A stretch of 64,000 bases of DNA from Flavobacterium sp. 9R (GCF_902506345.1 NZ_LR733413.1:1035456-1099455); one strand, 5' to 3'. Shown: positions 33,723-43,332, counted from the first letter of the stretch. The notes: generated by a model not told the origin, from the sequence alone. Numbers and translations: made by a program.

Positions 33723-35984
33723 ATGAAGACAAAGTGGCTTTCTTGCTTGGGCATTTTTTTCGGAGTACTCTCCGTTTTTGGTCAGCAACCTGCTCCAGCT
33801 GAAACAAAAGAACTAGTTTCTAAGTACGATTATCACGATGCGTTTGCACCGCATTTTTATACTAAAAACGGTACTTCTACGCGTTCAGCAAGTGGTGAAC
33901 CTGGACCTGCTTACTGGCAAAACCGTGCTGATTATCAGTTAACGGCTAAATTAAATGATGCTACCAATGAAGTCATAGGTTCAGATGAAATCACTTATAC
34001 TAATAACAGCCCTGATAAATTAAGTTTTCTTTGGTTGAATTTAGAGCAGAATTTGTTCAAACAAGATTCAAGGGGAACGGCTTTAGTTCCTTTGACAGGA
34101 AGTAGAAATGGAGGTCAAGGACAAATTTTTGACGCGGGTTTTAAAATTAAATCGGTTAAAGCTATCTCTGGAAAAGCCAAAACAGCAACCGATGTAAAAT
34201 TTATTATTACAGATACTCGTATGCAAGTTTTTCTTCCTGAAGCTATTGCTGCCAAAGGAGGAAGTGTGAAATTGAAAATCGAGTTTTCTTTTATTGCACC
34301 AAACGAAGGTTCTGACCGTATGGGGGTTTTGGAAACTAAAAACGGAAAAATCTTCACAATGGCACAATGGTATCCTCGTATGTGTGTGTACGATGATGTA
34401 CGCGGATGGAATACGAATCCTTATTTAGGGGCTTCAGAATTTTACTTGGAGTATGGTAATTTTGATATTAAAATTACTGCGCCAGCCAATCATATGGTGG
34501 TGTGTTCAGGTGAGTTGCTGAATCCAGCTGAAGTTTATACTGCTGAGCAATTCAAACAATACAAAGCAGCTTTAGTTAGTGATAAAACGGTGGTGATTCG
34601 TTCTGCGGATGAAGTAAATGCTACAGCAAAAAACAATGCATCAGCTACAAAAACTTGGCATTATCAAATTAAAAACGCTCGTGATATGTCTTGGGCTTCT
34701 TCTCCTGCGTTTATCCTAGATGGAGCGAGAATGAATTTGCCTAGCGGTAAAAAAGCATTAGCCTTATCAGCTTATCCAGTAGAATCTGCAGGCAACGAGG
34801 CTTGGGGACGTTCTACCGAATACGTAAAAGGTTCTATCGAAAATTATTCTAAACGTTGGTTAGAATATCCTTATCCAGTAGCGACAAATGTTGCAGGAAA
34901 TGAGGGCGGAATGGAATATCCAGGGATTGTTTTTTGTGGATGGGAGTCCAAAGGAAAAGATTTATGGGGAGTGACAGACCACGAGTTTGGACATATTTGG
35001 TTTCCAATGATTGTTGGGTCTAACGAACGTTTATTCGCTTGGATGGACGAAGGTTTCAATACTTTTATCAATTCCTTAAGTGGTGTTGATTTTAACAAAG
35101 GAGAATACAAAGATGGACCATCAGATTTGCACCAAATTAGCGAAATGCTGACTAGCCCTAAACTAGAGACCATTATGAGTTCTCCTGATAATATGAAAGA
35201 GAAAAACATTGGGGTATTGGCCTATTTTAAACCAAGTTCTGGTTTAGTGATTTTGAGAGAGCAAGTTTTAGGGCCAGAGCGTTTTGATACGGCTTTTAAA
35301 ACCTATGTGGAAAGATGGGCTTTCAAACATCCTACTCCTGATGACTTCTTTAGAACTATGGAGAATGTTGCTGGTGAAGATTTGAGTTGGTTTTGGAGAG
35401 GTTGGTTCCAATACAACTGGCGTTTGGATCAAGGTGTAAACTCAGTAAAATATGTGAAAAATGACCCGAAAAAAGGAATCATTATCACTATTGAGAATTT
35501 CGAAAAAATGGCGATGCCGATAGTTGTTGATATTAAAACCAAAAGTGGTAAAGTTACTCGAGTAAAATTACCAGTTGAAATTTGGCAACGTAACAAGGAT
35601 TGGTCATTCAAACACAATTCTACCGAAGAAATAGAAAGTGTTGTAATTGATCCAGATCACGTGTTCCCAGATTCAAATACTGCTAATAATACTTGGACTG
35701 CTGCTACTGGTAAATTAGAAAAAGATGTTATTCTTGATGATTATTTAGGGGTTTATGCTACAGCCAATGCGCCTTTGAAAATAACTTTGACGGAAAAGAA
35801 TAGTGCTTTGAATGTTGAAATATCAGGGTACCCTTCTTTTACAGCGACTCCAGTAACTGGTGAAGCAAATACATTTGAGGCTCCTGCGGCTGGATTAAAA
35901 TTCAAGTTCAATGAAGCAAAAACAGGTTTTGATATGGTGATTACAGGAAACGGACAAGTGATTCCTTTTACCAAAGAAAAATAA
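33723..35984 (+). CDS. Secreted M1-family zinc metallopeptidase, second copy
   Basis: A 753-residue paralogue of the peptidase at 7227-9470. The chosen start (33723) gives a clean signal peptide (ending SVFGQQ); the frame from 33693 adds 10 residues before it. The zinc site is HEFGH at 420-424 with Glu443 in WMDEGFNTF, and the upstream loop is GGMEYPG (395-401). Both copies share the [15 protein letters not shown] opening, [13 protein letters not shown] and the [12 protein letters not shown] tail; this one has an added C-terminal sandwich of about 100 residues. Substrate unknown. It stands alone behind the receptor operon. Confidence 0.93.
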   Translation: MKTKWLSCLGIFFGVLSVFGQQPAPAETKELVSKYDYHDAFAPHFYTKNGTSTRSASGEPGPAYWQNRADYQLTAKLNDATNEVIGSDEITYTNNSPDKLSFLWLNLEQNLFKQDSRGTALVPLTGSRNGGQGQIFDAGFKIKSVKAISGKAKTATDVKFIITDTRMQVFLPEAIAAKGGSVKLKIEFSFIAPNEGSDRMGVLETKNGKIFTMAQWYPRMCVYDDVRGWNTNPYLGASEFYLEYGNFDIKITAPANHMVVCSGELLNPAEVYTAEQFKQYKAALVSDKTVVIRSADEVNATAKNNASATKTWHYQIKNARDMSWASSPAFILDGARMNLPSGKKALALSAYPVESAGNEAWGRSTEYVKGSIENYSKRWLEYPYPVATNVAGNEGGMEYPGIVFCGWESKGKDLWGVTDHEFGHIWFPMIVGSNERLFAWMDEGFNTFINSLSGVDFNKGEYKDGPSDLHQISEMLTSPKLETIMSSPDNMKEKNIGVLAYFKPSSGLVILREQVLGPERFDTAFKTYVERWAFKHPTPDDFFRTMENVAGEDLSWFWRGWFQYNWRLDQGVNSVKYVKNDPKKGIIITIENFEKMAMPIVVDIKTKSGKVTRVKLPVEIWQRNKDWSFKHNSTEEIESVVIDPDHVFPDSNTANNTWTAATGKLEKDVILDDYLGVYATANAPLKITLTEKNSALNVEISGYPSFTATPVTGEANTFEAPAAGLKFKFNEAKTGFDMVITGNGQVIPFTKEK

Positions 35985-36001
35985 TCAATTATCATTAAAT
36001 G

Positions 36002-36035
36002 AAAACGACTGTTAGATTTGTCTAACAGTCGTTTT
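36002..36035. terminator. Intrinsic terminator after M1 peptidase
   Basis: A 15-bp perfect stem (AAAACGACTGTTAGA / TCTAACAGTCGTTTT, loop TTTG) followed by T-run, 18 bp after the peptidase stop. Confidence 0.85.
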
Positions 36036-36096
36036 TTATTTACTTTAAATTTGTATCTATACCACTAAATTATATAAAATAGTCCATTTTGTCAGT

Positions 36097-36140
36097 TCGA
36101 GCGCAGTCGAGAACCTTTGTTATATCTCGACTGCGCTCGA
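36097..36140. repeat. REP-like palindrome (TCGAGCGCAGTCGAGA)
   Basis: A 16-bp perfect inverted repeat (TCGAGCGCAGTCGAGA at 36097-36112, its complement at 36125-36140) around a 12-base loop, in a gene-free gap between convergent genes. It is much more GC-rich than its surroundings. I recall nearly the same sequence scattered in Flavobacterium genomes, as a REP-type element. Confidence 0.75.
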
Positions 36141-36184
36141 TAAGACAAAAATACGATTGGACTGTATTGAAATAGTGTTTAGTA

Positions 36185-37225
36185 TTACTTTGGAATTTGT
36201 TGACTCAAGCAATGCAAAGTTCCAAATCCCCAAATAAAATCAATAGCGCTAATGCCAATGATTTCTCTATCAGGGAAACATTCTGAAAGAATATTCAAAG
36301 CTACTCTGTCATTTACATCATTGAAAGTAGGTACTAAAACACAGTTATTTAAAATCAAAAAATTAGCATAACTCGCAGGTAAACGCAATCCATCAAAATC
36401 AATGCGTTTCGGCATAGGTAAAGTAACAATTACAGGTGCTTGACCGTTTTCTAGTTTCGCATTTTGTAAACGTTTTAGGTTGTCTTGCAAAGGTTTGTAA
36501 TTGCTGTCTTCTGGATTAGTCTCTATAATGGTGACAATAGTGTCCTCGTTTATAAATCGGCACAAATCATCGATGTGTCCGTGTGTGTCATCACCTTCGA
36601 TACCATCTCCAAGCCAAATGACATTGGTCACACCTAAATATTCTTTAAAAACCGCTTCATAATCTTCTTTTGTAAAGCCTTCGTTACGCACCTGAATCGT
36701 AGGATGCATTAAGCATTCTTCTGAAGTTAACAAGGTACCACGTCCATTTACATCTATGGCGCCACCTTCTACAATTACGGGTTTTCCTTTGTAAGTCACT
36801 TGAGTTAAGGGAAGTTGTAAATGTTCAGCAACTTTACTCGGTACGTGTTTGTCTAAATTGATGTTTTTATACTTAGCCCAACCGTTAAAATTGAAATTCA
36901 AGGCTTCTCTTTGATTACCGTTCTTCACAATGATTGGACCAGAATCACGCATCCAACTTCTATTGGTTTTATGAATGATGAAGGATATCTGCTCTAAATT
37001 TACTGTAGCCATTGTTAGCAATTCAGTGACTTTTTCTTTTTGATTTTCATCGGCAACTACCAAAAAAACAGTTTCGTAGGTGGCTACTTTTTTGATGAAT
37101 TCTACGAAAGCCCATTGTACCGCTTCGTATTTTCCAGGCCAGTCTTTTCCGTTATGTGGAAAACATAATAGGATTCCTTGTTGTTTTTCCCATTCTGCGG
37201 GAAATCTTCTTGAGGTTGTAGTCAT
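36185..37225 (-). CDS. aguA: Agmatine deiminase
   Basis: A 346-residue enzyme turning agmatine into N-carbamoylputrescine and ammonia (guanidino-group-modifying fold). Signatures: RFPAEWEKQQGILLCFPH, RSWMRDSGPI, GGAIDVNGRGTLLTSEECL, GIEGDDTHGHIDDLCRF, and the catalytic Cys339 in GTLHCLSQQIPK at the very end, a family hallmark. Bacteroidota use it in polyamine synthesis. The matching amidase is at 39031-39918, with a choice-of-anchor gene on the opposite strand in between. Confidence 0.94.
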   Translation of the reverse strand: MTTTSRRFPAEWEKQQGILLCFPHNGKDWPGKYEAVQWAFVEFIKKVATYETVFLVVADENQKEKVTELLTMATVNLEQISFIIHKTNRSWMRDSGPIIVKNGNQREALNFNFNGWAKYKNINLDKHVPSKVAEHLQLPLTQVTYKGKPVIVEGGAIDVNGRGTLLTSEECLMHPTIQVRNEGFTKEDYEAVFKEYLGVTNVIWLGDGIEGDDTHGHIDDLCRFINEDTIVTIIETNPEDSNYKPLQDNLKRLQNAKLENGQAPVIVTLPMPKRIDFDGLRLPASYANFLILNNCVLVPTFNDVNDRVALNILSECFPDREIIGISAIDFIWGFGTLHCLSQQIPK

Positions 37226-37363
37226 AAATAGATGCCAATTTTACTTCGGGCAAAGATAAACATTCCCAAGAATTAAAATAGAATTGAAGTTCATACATTT
37301 TAGAAAGCTTGGTTTGCTGTGTTTGTTTTTTATGTTAAAGATTATATAATATTTAGGTAATGC

Positions 37364-37390
37364 TTGAGCCTTTAGGTCGCGCTATTTTTG
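37364..37390 (+). promoter_or_regulatory. Promoter of choice-of-anchor lipoprotein gene
   Basis: TTG (37364-37366), 16 bp, then TATTTTTG (37383-37390). The start codon at 37412 lies 22 bp further on; a competing TTG start at 37388 would fall inside this element. Confidence 0.5.
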
Positions 37391-37411
37391 AAAAAAACTA
37401 AATTTAAAACA

Positions 37412-38938
37412 ATGATTAAGAAAACTCTAGCAGTATTTGCAGCCTTATTTTTATTAGTGGGTTGTGAAAATGACAATGACGAAAATCCTAGCTCAGAATT
37501 AGGATATAATGAAAACCCAGCTTCATTTAAAGAAGTAGGTACGATTACAATTGGTGGAACTGGTGCTGCAGAAATTAGCGCTTTTGATGAAACTACGAAA
37601 AGGCTTTTTACCGTAAACAACAGCTCAACTAACAAAATTGATGTAATTGATTTAACCGATCCTACAAAACCGGTTGTGCTAACGAGTATTGATATGGCGA
37701 CCTACAATGGTGCTGCCAATAGCGTTGCGGTTTATGGAGGAAAACTGGCTGTAGCTTTAGAGTCTAAATCGAATAAACAGGAGGCAGGAAAAGTGGTAGT
37801 TTTTAATACTTCGACTTATGCTTTGATTAAAGAAATCACCGTAGGAGCTTTGCCGGATATGATTACTTTTTCACCAGACGGAAAATTTATTGTTACTGCC
37901 AATGAAGGTGAGCCTAATGATACCTATTCATTGGATCCAGAAGGTTCTGTTTCGATTATAGATGTTGCTGCGAATTATGCTGTAACGACTTTAAATTTTG
38001 CTCAATTCAGTTCGCAACTTTCCGATTTAAAAACCAAAGGATTTCGTATAGCAAGTGTTTCCAATAATTTTGCTAACGATATTGAACCAGAATATGTTAC
38101 GATTTCTTCGGATTCAAAAACGGCTTGGGTTACTTTGCAAGAAAATAATGGAATTGCTAAAATTGATTTGGCAGGCAAAAAGAACATACAACTTTTTCCA
38201 TTAGGATATAAAGACTATTCTTTAGCAGATAACGCTATAGATGTAAGCGATAAAGACGGAGCAATTGCTTTTGCCACTTGGAGGGTGAAAGGAATGTTTC
38301 AACCGGATGCGATTGCTAATTTTGAGAGTAATTCCATTCCTTATTTGGTTACTGCCAATGAAGGAGACGCCAGCGAATACAGTGCTTTTGTAGATGTTAG
38401 AAGAATCAATCACTCTTCTGTGGTTTTGGATCCAACGGTTTTTCCAACGGCGGCTGCTATGAAAGTGGATGGTGTTTTGGGACGTTTGAATATTAATACC
38501 AAAATGGGAGATACTGATGGCGATGGCGATTTTGATGAATTGGTAAGTTTTGGTGCTCGTTCATTTTCGATTTGGAATGGCAATACCGGTGCTTTAGTTT
38601 TTGATAGTAAAAATGAATTGGATAAAAAAGCACACGAATTGGGACTTTATGATGACAATAGAAGTGATGATAAAGGAGTAGAACCTGAGGCGGTTTATGT
38701 AACCAAAATGGGAAATAAGCAAATTCTTTTTGTGGGTCTAGAAAGAGCCGATGCTTTGATGATTTATGATGTAACTTCTCCAACCGCTCCCAAGTTTTTA
38801 CAAGCCATCAAAACGGGAGATGCACCTGAAGGACTTACTTTTATTCCAGCAGCTAAAAGTCCGAACAAGAAAAGTATGGTTATCGTAAGTAGTGAAGGGG
38901 ATGGAAGTGTTAAGATTTTCCAGCCTGAATTGAATTAA
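37412..38938 (+). CDS. Choice-of-anchor I beta-propeller lipoprotein
   Basis: A 508-residue secreted lipoprotein with lipobox LLVGC (Cys17 or so). The mature part is built of WD/YVTN-like blades (VAVYGGKLAVALES, DMITFSPDGKFIVTANEGEPND, DVSDKDGAIAFATW) and matches what is called the choice-of-anchor I family, related to surface esterase-like or phytase-like propellers. The segment TDGDGDFDELVSFGARSFSIWNG resembles a calcium-binding loop. The start at 37412 is preferred over the TTG at 37388 because the latter overlaps the promoter. Ligand unknown. Confidence 0.88.
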   Translation: MIKKTLAVFAALFLLVGCENDNDENPSSELGYNENPASFKEVGTITIGGTGAAEISAFDETTKRLFTVNNSSTNKIDVIDLTDPTKPVVLTSIDMATYNGAANSVAVYGGKLAVALESKSNKQEAGKVVVFNTSTYALIKEITVGALPDMITFSPDGKFIVTANEGEPNDTYSLDPEGSVSIIDVAANYAVTTLNFAQFSSQLSDLKTKGFRIASVSNNFANDIEPEYVTISSDSKTAWVTLQENNGIAKIDLAGKKNIQLFPLGYKDYSLADNAIDVSDKDGAIAFATWRVKGMFQPDAIANFESNSIPYLVTANEGDASEYSAFVDVRRINHSSVVLDPTVFPTAAAMKVDGVLGRLNINTKMGDTDGDGDFDELVSFGARSFSIWNGNTGALVFDSKNELDKKAHELGLYDDNRSDDKGVEPEAVYVTKMGNKQILFVGLERADALMIYDVTSPTAPKFLQAIKTGDAPEGLTFIPAAKSPNKKSMVIVSSEGDGSVKIFQPELN

Positions 38939-38957
38939 CTCAAGGTTTTCAATAGAA

Positions 38958-39006
38958 AAGCGTCTGAGATTCTAAGTTTAAAATATTCTTAGAATTTCAG
39001 ACGCTT
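38958..39006. terminator. Terminator between propeller and amidase genes
   Basis: An almost perfect 19-base stem (AAGCGTCTGAGATTCTAAG / CTTAGAATTTCAGACGCTT, one mismatch) with T-rich tail; the genes on each side converge. Confidence 0.8.
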
Positions 39007-39030
39007 AATTTTTTAGCGATTTTTTTGAAT

Positions 39031-39918
39031 TTAGTCTATTGCTCTTTTGGTAATGTCCCCAAAAGCATCAATTCGTCTGTCTCTGAAAAACGGCCAATTC
39101 TGACGTACATTTTCTTGTAAATCCAAATCAACTTCTGCAATTAGTATTTCTTCTTTATCGTGTGAAGCTTGTGCTAAAATTTCGCCTTGTGGTCCTGCAA
39201 TAAATGACGAACCCCAGAATTCAATTCCAGCTGTTCCTTCGATGTATTGTTCCAAACCAATACGGTTGGCGGCGGCTACATACACACCATTGGCTACCGC
39301 GTGACCTTTCATAACATTCATCCAAGCACCGTGTTGGTTTTCGCCATATTGTTCTTTTTCTAAAGGATGCCATCCAATTGCGGTTGGGTAAAACAACACT
39401 TCAGCTCCTTGCAAAGCAGTAAGTCGTGCACCTTCTGGATACCATTGGTCCCAACAAATTAAGGTTCCAATTTTTCCTTTTTGAGTTGGGAAAGCTTTGA
39501 AACCAATGTCGCCAGGTGTAAAGTAGAATTTTTCATAGAAATGTGGGTCGTCTGGAATGTGCATTTTGCGATACAGTCCAGCTTCGGTTCCATCTGTATC
39601 AATGATGTAAGCACTGTTGTGATAAATTCCCGCCATTCTCTTTTCGAAGAAAGGAACAATGATTACCACGCCTAATTCTTTGGCTAATGCCGAAAAAGCA
39701 ATAAATGAAGTGCTGTATAAAGGTTCTGCCAAGGCAAAATTATCTACATCTTCGCTTTGACAAAAATAATGACTGCTATATAATTCTGGTAACGAAATGA
39801 CTTCTGCGCCTTGTTTTGCTGCCTCTCGAACCCAGTGTAAACATTTTTTTAAGTTGTTTTCAGCAACATCGTTGAGGTTTAATTGGATAACCGCTATTTT
39901 GTATTTTTTATTAGGCAT
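39031..39918 (-). CDS. aguB: N-carbamoylputrescine amidase
   Basis: A 295-residue carbon-nitrogen hydrolase that converts N-carbamoylputrescine to putrescine. The catalytic triad is complete: Glu45 in SLPELYSS, Lys118 in YRKMHIPDD, Cys155 in LICWDQWYPE. The DPHFYEKFYFTPGD segment is typical of this sub-group rather than of NAD synthetase or beta-ureidopropionase. With the agmatine deiminase on the same strand it forms the two-step agmatine-to-putrescine route; the two are separated by the propeller gene, so they are not one transcript. Confidence 0.93.
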   Translation of the reverse strand: MPNKKYKIAVIQLNLNDVAENNLKKCLHWVREAAKQGAEVISLPELYSSHYFCQSEDVDNFALAEPLYSTSFIAFSALAKELGVVIIVPFFEKRMAGIYHNSAYIIDTDGTEAGLYRKMHIPDDPHFYEKFYFTPGDIGFKAFPTQKGKIGTLICWDQWYPEGARLTALQGAEVLFYPTAIGWHPLEKEQYGENQHGAWMNVMKGHAVANGVYVAAANRIGLEQYIEGTAGIEFWGSSFIAGPQGEILAQASHDKEEILIAEVDLDLQENVRQNWPFFRDRRIDAFGDITKRAID

Positions 39919-40047
39919 AACTTAAAATTTAGAGTGCAAAAGTAGTTATTTTTTCTAAAGAGTTCTAATGAGGTAAAATGAAAGTTTAGTTTGTAATCAA
40001 GCTATCATTGGTTTTGTTGAAGTTCAATTGTAAATAGAATTTATTTT

Positions 40048-40416
40048 TTATTGAGGAGTAAATGCTCCAAAATGCCAAAGAATGCCAGAAGGATCGTGTA
40101 AAAAACATTCCTTTCCCCAGTCGAGATGGCGAATAGGGACTAATTTGGCAGTAGGATACTTTTTCGTCAGATGTAATGCTACTAATGATTCCCAAAATTC
40201 TTCAACGTTTTCAACTTCCATAAAAACCATAGTATTGTCAACCCAGTCTTTTACATAAGCATCTTGTAGGTAGAAGCCAAAATTAGCGGTACTGAAATAA
40301 CTCATATTGCTTGAGAGAATACTTTCATTAAAGCCTAAATCTTTATAAAACTGTCTAGATTCCGTAAAGTTTTTGGATCCTATAAATGGGCGGATGGATT
40401 TGGTTTTGAATTGCAT
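40048..40416 (-). CDS. VOC-family (glyoxalase-like) protein
   Basis: A 122-residue protein of the vicinal oxygen chelate fold: a beta-alpha-beta-beta-beta module opening with SIRPFIGSKNFTESRQFYKDLGF and ending with the acidic ECFLHDPSGILWHFG (Glu/Asp metal-type positions). The substrate is unknown; members include glyoxalase I, bleomycin-binding and dioxygenase proteins. It lies 12 bp after the barrel gene to its right on the same strand. Confidence 0.85.
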   Translation of the reverse strand: MQFKTKSIRPFIGSKNFTESRQFYKDLGFNESILSSNMSYFSTANFGFYLQDAYVKDWVDNTMVFMEVENVEEFWESLVALHLTKKYPTAKLVPIRHLDWGKECFLHDPSGILWHFGAFTPQ

Positions 40417-40428
40417 TTTTTTTTGTTT

Positions 40429-41280
40429 TTAATGTATGCCTTTGGGTTCATAAATTAGTCGTAAGAAAGTACTAAAGCGTTCGTTTTCTTTGCTTATTGG
40501 GATTCCAGTTACAATACCAATTAATAAATTGTCAATTATTCCAACACGCATTTGTGGTCTTATAACCATATCGAAAGCGCCATTATGAATTTCTTTGTTC
40601 AATTCTATTCCAATAAAGTTACTAGTTCCAGGAATCATATAATGAAAATTAGTATTGATTTGCCACGTAGTTTCGATATGATTGTTTTCAAATTCGTGTT
40701 CTATCACGGGTCCTGTGTAAAGTAAAGTATGAAAATTGTTTCCCCATCGTTTTGCGGCAACAAAAAAAGGATTGTAAATATTACCAATTATGGCTTTCGA
40801 TTTTCCATAATCTGAAAAACTGGGTAGTTCGAATTCGTTTAAGTAGGCAATTGCTAGTGTGGTTTTGTTTTTTTCAGAAACATAAAATGAGTATTGTGTA
40901 GCTAGTTTTAATCCATCTATGGCATTTTTTGGAATGGTAGCACCGCTGTTGTTTGGAGAATAAAAAGTGAATGGGACTTCAATTTCTAAACCTAAACGAT
41001 CAATGACTGCCCACTCGTATTCTACAAATCCATTGTATGAATCAAATGTATTGTTGTCTTTTAGTTCAAATCCTACGTTCCATTCTTTTTCGCCTTTTCG
41101 GGCACCTAAATCTCTAATTAAATCAATATAAAGGGGCTCGGCGTGAAGTACTTTATCTGGATGTAGTTTGTTTTCTACTGCTTCAATGTATAAACTGTCT
41201 TTTTCTTTTTTATTTTCATTTTGACTGAAAACTATTGAAGGAAATAAAATGGATAATAAAACAATAAAAAGCTTTTTCAT
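40429..41280 (-). CDS. Conserved outer-membrane barrel-like protein with HAEPLYIDLIRDLGAR motif
   Basis: A 283-residue exported protein with a signal peptide ending IVFS (residues 1-19). After a short acidic spacer comes a striking conserved N-terminal motif KVLHAEPLYIDLIRDLGARKGE (residues 43-64), and the remainder alternates strands and turns (VGFELKDN, YNGFVEYEWAVIDRLGLEIE, VRPQMRVGIIDNLLIG) as a small outer-membrane barrel would. I recall the motif from other Bacteroidota proteins of unknown role. It is upstream of the VOC gene by 12 bp. Confidence 0.75.
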   Translation of the reverse strand: MKKLFIVLLSILFPSIVFSQNENKKEKDSLYIEAVENKLHPDKVLHAEPLYIDLIRDLGARKGEKEWNVGFELKDNNTFDSYNGFVEYEWAVIDRLGLEIEVPFTFYSPNNSGATIPKNAIDGLKLATQYSFYVSEKNKTTLAIAYLNEFELPSFSDYGKSKAIIGNIYNPFFVAAKRWGNNFHTLLYTGPVIEHEFENNHIETTWQINTNFHYMIPGTSNFIGIELNKEIHNGAFDMVIRPQMRVGIIDNLLIGIVTGIPISKENERFSTFLRLIYEPKGIH

Positions 41281-41397
41281 TAGAATAAAATTATTTTCCT
41301 AGTTTAAAATTTATTGAGGTCGCTAAGTTTGGTTGGTGGTTGCTAATCAGTATAATAATCTATTAATTTCCGTGAAATGCTCTTTCTAATTCTTGAT

Positions 41398-41817
41398 TTA
41401 TGACTCGAACCGAGTTTTTAAGTATTCGATATTGGCTTTCATAATTTTTTGCAATTGATCCAAATCGATATCGCTGAGCTTATTTACATACAAACACGCT
41501 TTTCCTCTTTTGAATTTTCCTAAACTTGTTAAAAGAGATTCGTGCTCTTCGAGTCCAGTAAAAACATACAGCGAAATTGCAGATTTTCTTGGAGAAAAGC
41601 CAAGTAGCGGTGCATTCCCTTCGTGTCCGCTTTCATATTTATAGTGATATTTGCCAAAGCCAATTATTGATGCTCCCCACATTGTAGCTTTGCAACCAGA
41701 AACAGCCTGCATAATTTCAATTAATTGATGACTATCCTTTTTCTTTTGTTCTGAATCGGCAAATTTTTCAATAAAATCAGCCACACTTTGATCTGTTTCG
41801 ATAGTTTTTTGCGCCAT
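41398..41817 (-). CDS. DUF1801 domain protein
   Basis: A 139-residue cytoplasmic protein matching the DUF1801 pattern: ADFIEKFADSEQKKKDSHQLIEIMQ, then MWGASIIGFGKYHYKYESG, and FSPRKSAISLYVF, and GKACLYVNKLSDIDLDQL. The fold is YdhG-like, and the family is often next to stress or hypothetical genes. Function unknown. A gap of 117 bp separates it from the barrel gene and 93 bp from the DUF808 gene. Confidence 0.88.
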   Translation of the reverse strand: MAQKTIETDQSVADFIEKFADSEQKKKDSHQLIEIMQAVSGCKATMWGASIIGFGKYHYKYESGHEGNAPLLGFSPRKSAISLYVFTGLEEHESLLTSLGKFKRGKACLYVNKLSDIDLDQLQKIMKANIEYLKTRFES

Positions 41818-41843
41818 TTTCTTTAAAATTAGTATAAAAAATA

Positions 41844-41883
41844 AAGTTAGCTTTTATTTTGTAAATAAAACAAAAGCTAACTT
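41844..41883 (-). terminator. Terminator of DUF808 gene
   Basis: AAGTTAGCTTTT (41844-41855) pairs with AAAAGCTAACTT (41872-41883), 27 bp after the DUF808 stop; A/T-rich sequence follows on the minus strand. Confidence 0.7.
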
Positions 41884-41910
41884 GTAATTAATTGAAAATA
41901 GGGTTGTTAT

Positions 41911-42783
41911 TTATTTTTTACCCAAAATTTTCTTTATGATTGTTACTACGAGTAGTGTAATTCCACCAAATACTAAGCCAAATAAAGGCTCTTTGATGAA
42001 ACTAGGAACTTGTGGAAGAACGTGATGTAAATAATCGATTTGATGAGCAAAAATTCCACCAGCTACCATAATTAAAGCAATAGTTCCAATTACGGCTAAA
42101 CTTTTAATGACTTTAGGTAAAGCGTTTACCAAAAAGTTTCCAATTTTGGTCAAAAAGCCATTTTCTTTACTGCTTAGTTGCATTAGTTTGAATCCCATAT
42201 CATCCATACGAACAATTAAAGCTACTATACCGTATACACCGATAGTAGCAATAATGGCAACAATGGATACTACTGCAATTTGAGTTGTAATTGATTTCTC
42301 TAAAACGGTTCCTAAGGCAATGATTACAATCTCAACAGAGAGGATAAAATCTGTAACAATAGCTGCTTTTATTTTTCCTTTTTCTTGTGCAAGAATCTCT
42401 TCTTCGGTAAAAGATTGGGTTAATGAAATTTCAGCTTCGTGATGATGATGCGGAAAGAAATATTCATAAATTTTTTCGGCACCTTCATAAGCTAAATAAA
42501 GACCTCCTAAAACTAGAATTACTTTAATAGCCAAAGGCGAAAAAGCACTAAGCACAAAGGCTATTGGAAGAATGATTAGTTTGTTCAAAAACGAACCTTT
42601 TGTAATGGCCCATAAAACGGGTAATTCTCTTGAAGAAACAAATCCTGAAGCTTTTTCGGCATTAACAGCTAGGTCGTCTCCTAAAATTCCAGCTGTTTTT
42701 TTGGTAGCAATTTTACTCATTGCTGCCACATCATCCATAATTGCTGCGATATCATCTAAAAGTGCAAAAAAACCTGATCCCAT
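41911..42783 (-). CDS. DUF808 (YedI-type) inner-membrane protein
   Basis: A 290-residue protein with about six to seven hydrophobic helices. The N-terminal SGFFALLDDIAAIMDDVAAMSKIATKKTAGILGDDLAVN (in parts LLDDIAAIMDDVA and KKTAGILGDDLAVNA) is the DUF808 hallmark, and RELPVLWAITKGSFLNK follows. A His-rich loop (FFPHHHHEAE) might bind a metal. The function of the family is unknown. It starts 41 bp after the stop of the 85-residue gene upstream. Confidence 0.9.
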   Translation of the reverse strand: MGSGFFALLDDIAAIMDDVAAMSKIATKKTAGILGDDLAVNAEKASGFVSSRELPVLWAITKGSFLNKLIILPIAFVLSAFSPLAIKVILVLGGLYLAYEGAEKIYEYFFPHHHHEAEISLTQSFTEEEILAQEKGKIKAAIVTDFILSVEIVIIALGTVLEKSITTQIAVVSIVAIIATIGVYGIVALIVRMDDMGFKLMQLSSKENGFLTKIGNFLVNALPKVIKSLAVIGTIALIMVAGGIFAHQIDYLHHVLPQVPSFIKEPLFGLVFGGITLLVVTIIKKILGKK

Positions 42784-42824
42784 TTTTTAATTTAAGTTAG
42801 TTATAAGTGTTAATTTATTTTGAT

Positions 42825-43082
42825 TTACAATTGTTCATCAGCAGCACCAACTTCCTTGATTTGATCTAAGATGTTAGTTTGATTTGGCGAAATATAATTT
42901 TTAGGGTCATTAGTAGTTTCTTTCTTGAACAACAGGTCTAATGCGTTATATAGTTTTAATAAAACGTCTCGGTCTTGCTTATCGATTTCTACAGCACTGT
43001 TAAAATTAAACACGTAATTATTTGAATTACGAACCTCTACTTTAATGGTTTTGGGTGTGATTTTGAATTTAACGATATCCAT
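42825..43082 (-). CDS. Hypothetical 85-residue protein
   Basis: A small cytoplasmic protein with no recognised family. Residues 1-32 look like a two- or three-stranded sheet (FKITPKTIKVEVRNSNNYVFNF) and residues 36-65 like a helix (DRDVLLKLYNALDLLF); the tail is acidic. It probably shares a transcript with the DUF808 gene, which begins 41 bp later. A real gene is supported by codon pattern and the tight context, but nothing gives its role. Confidence 0.6.
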   Translation of the reverse strand: MDIVKFKITPKTIKVEVRNSNNYVFNFNSAVEIDKQDRDVLLKLYNALDLLFKKETTNDPKNYISPNQTNILDQIKEVGAADEQL

Positions 43083-43332
43083 ATTTACTAATTTTGCCTA
43101 AAGCAAAACTAAATAAAATCAGTAAATCAATACTACAAAATTAATGATAATGTGATTTTTTAATTTTGCTAGTTTTCTGGTTGTTTCGATTTTAAAATGT
43201 AATTAATTGATTTGTTATGTTTTATGGTGCACATTGAAACAAATATCCTTAAAGAATAGTGTTTGAAAATTACTTTGGTTCATAAGGTTGTCTTACTTTC
43301 ATAGAATGCACTAAACATCTAAGATTAAATAT
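43083..43332. other. Gene-free stretch upstream of the rpsA promoter
   Basis: Between the divergent 85-residue gene and the rpsA promoter I see no gene or strong structure, only AT-rich sequence. Confidence 0.4.

Noticed and set aside
34083..34367. Minus-strand frames inside the second M1 peptidase
   Set aside because: Complement of a gene with intact catalytic motifs; no independent support.
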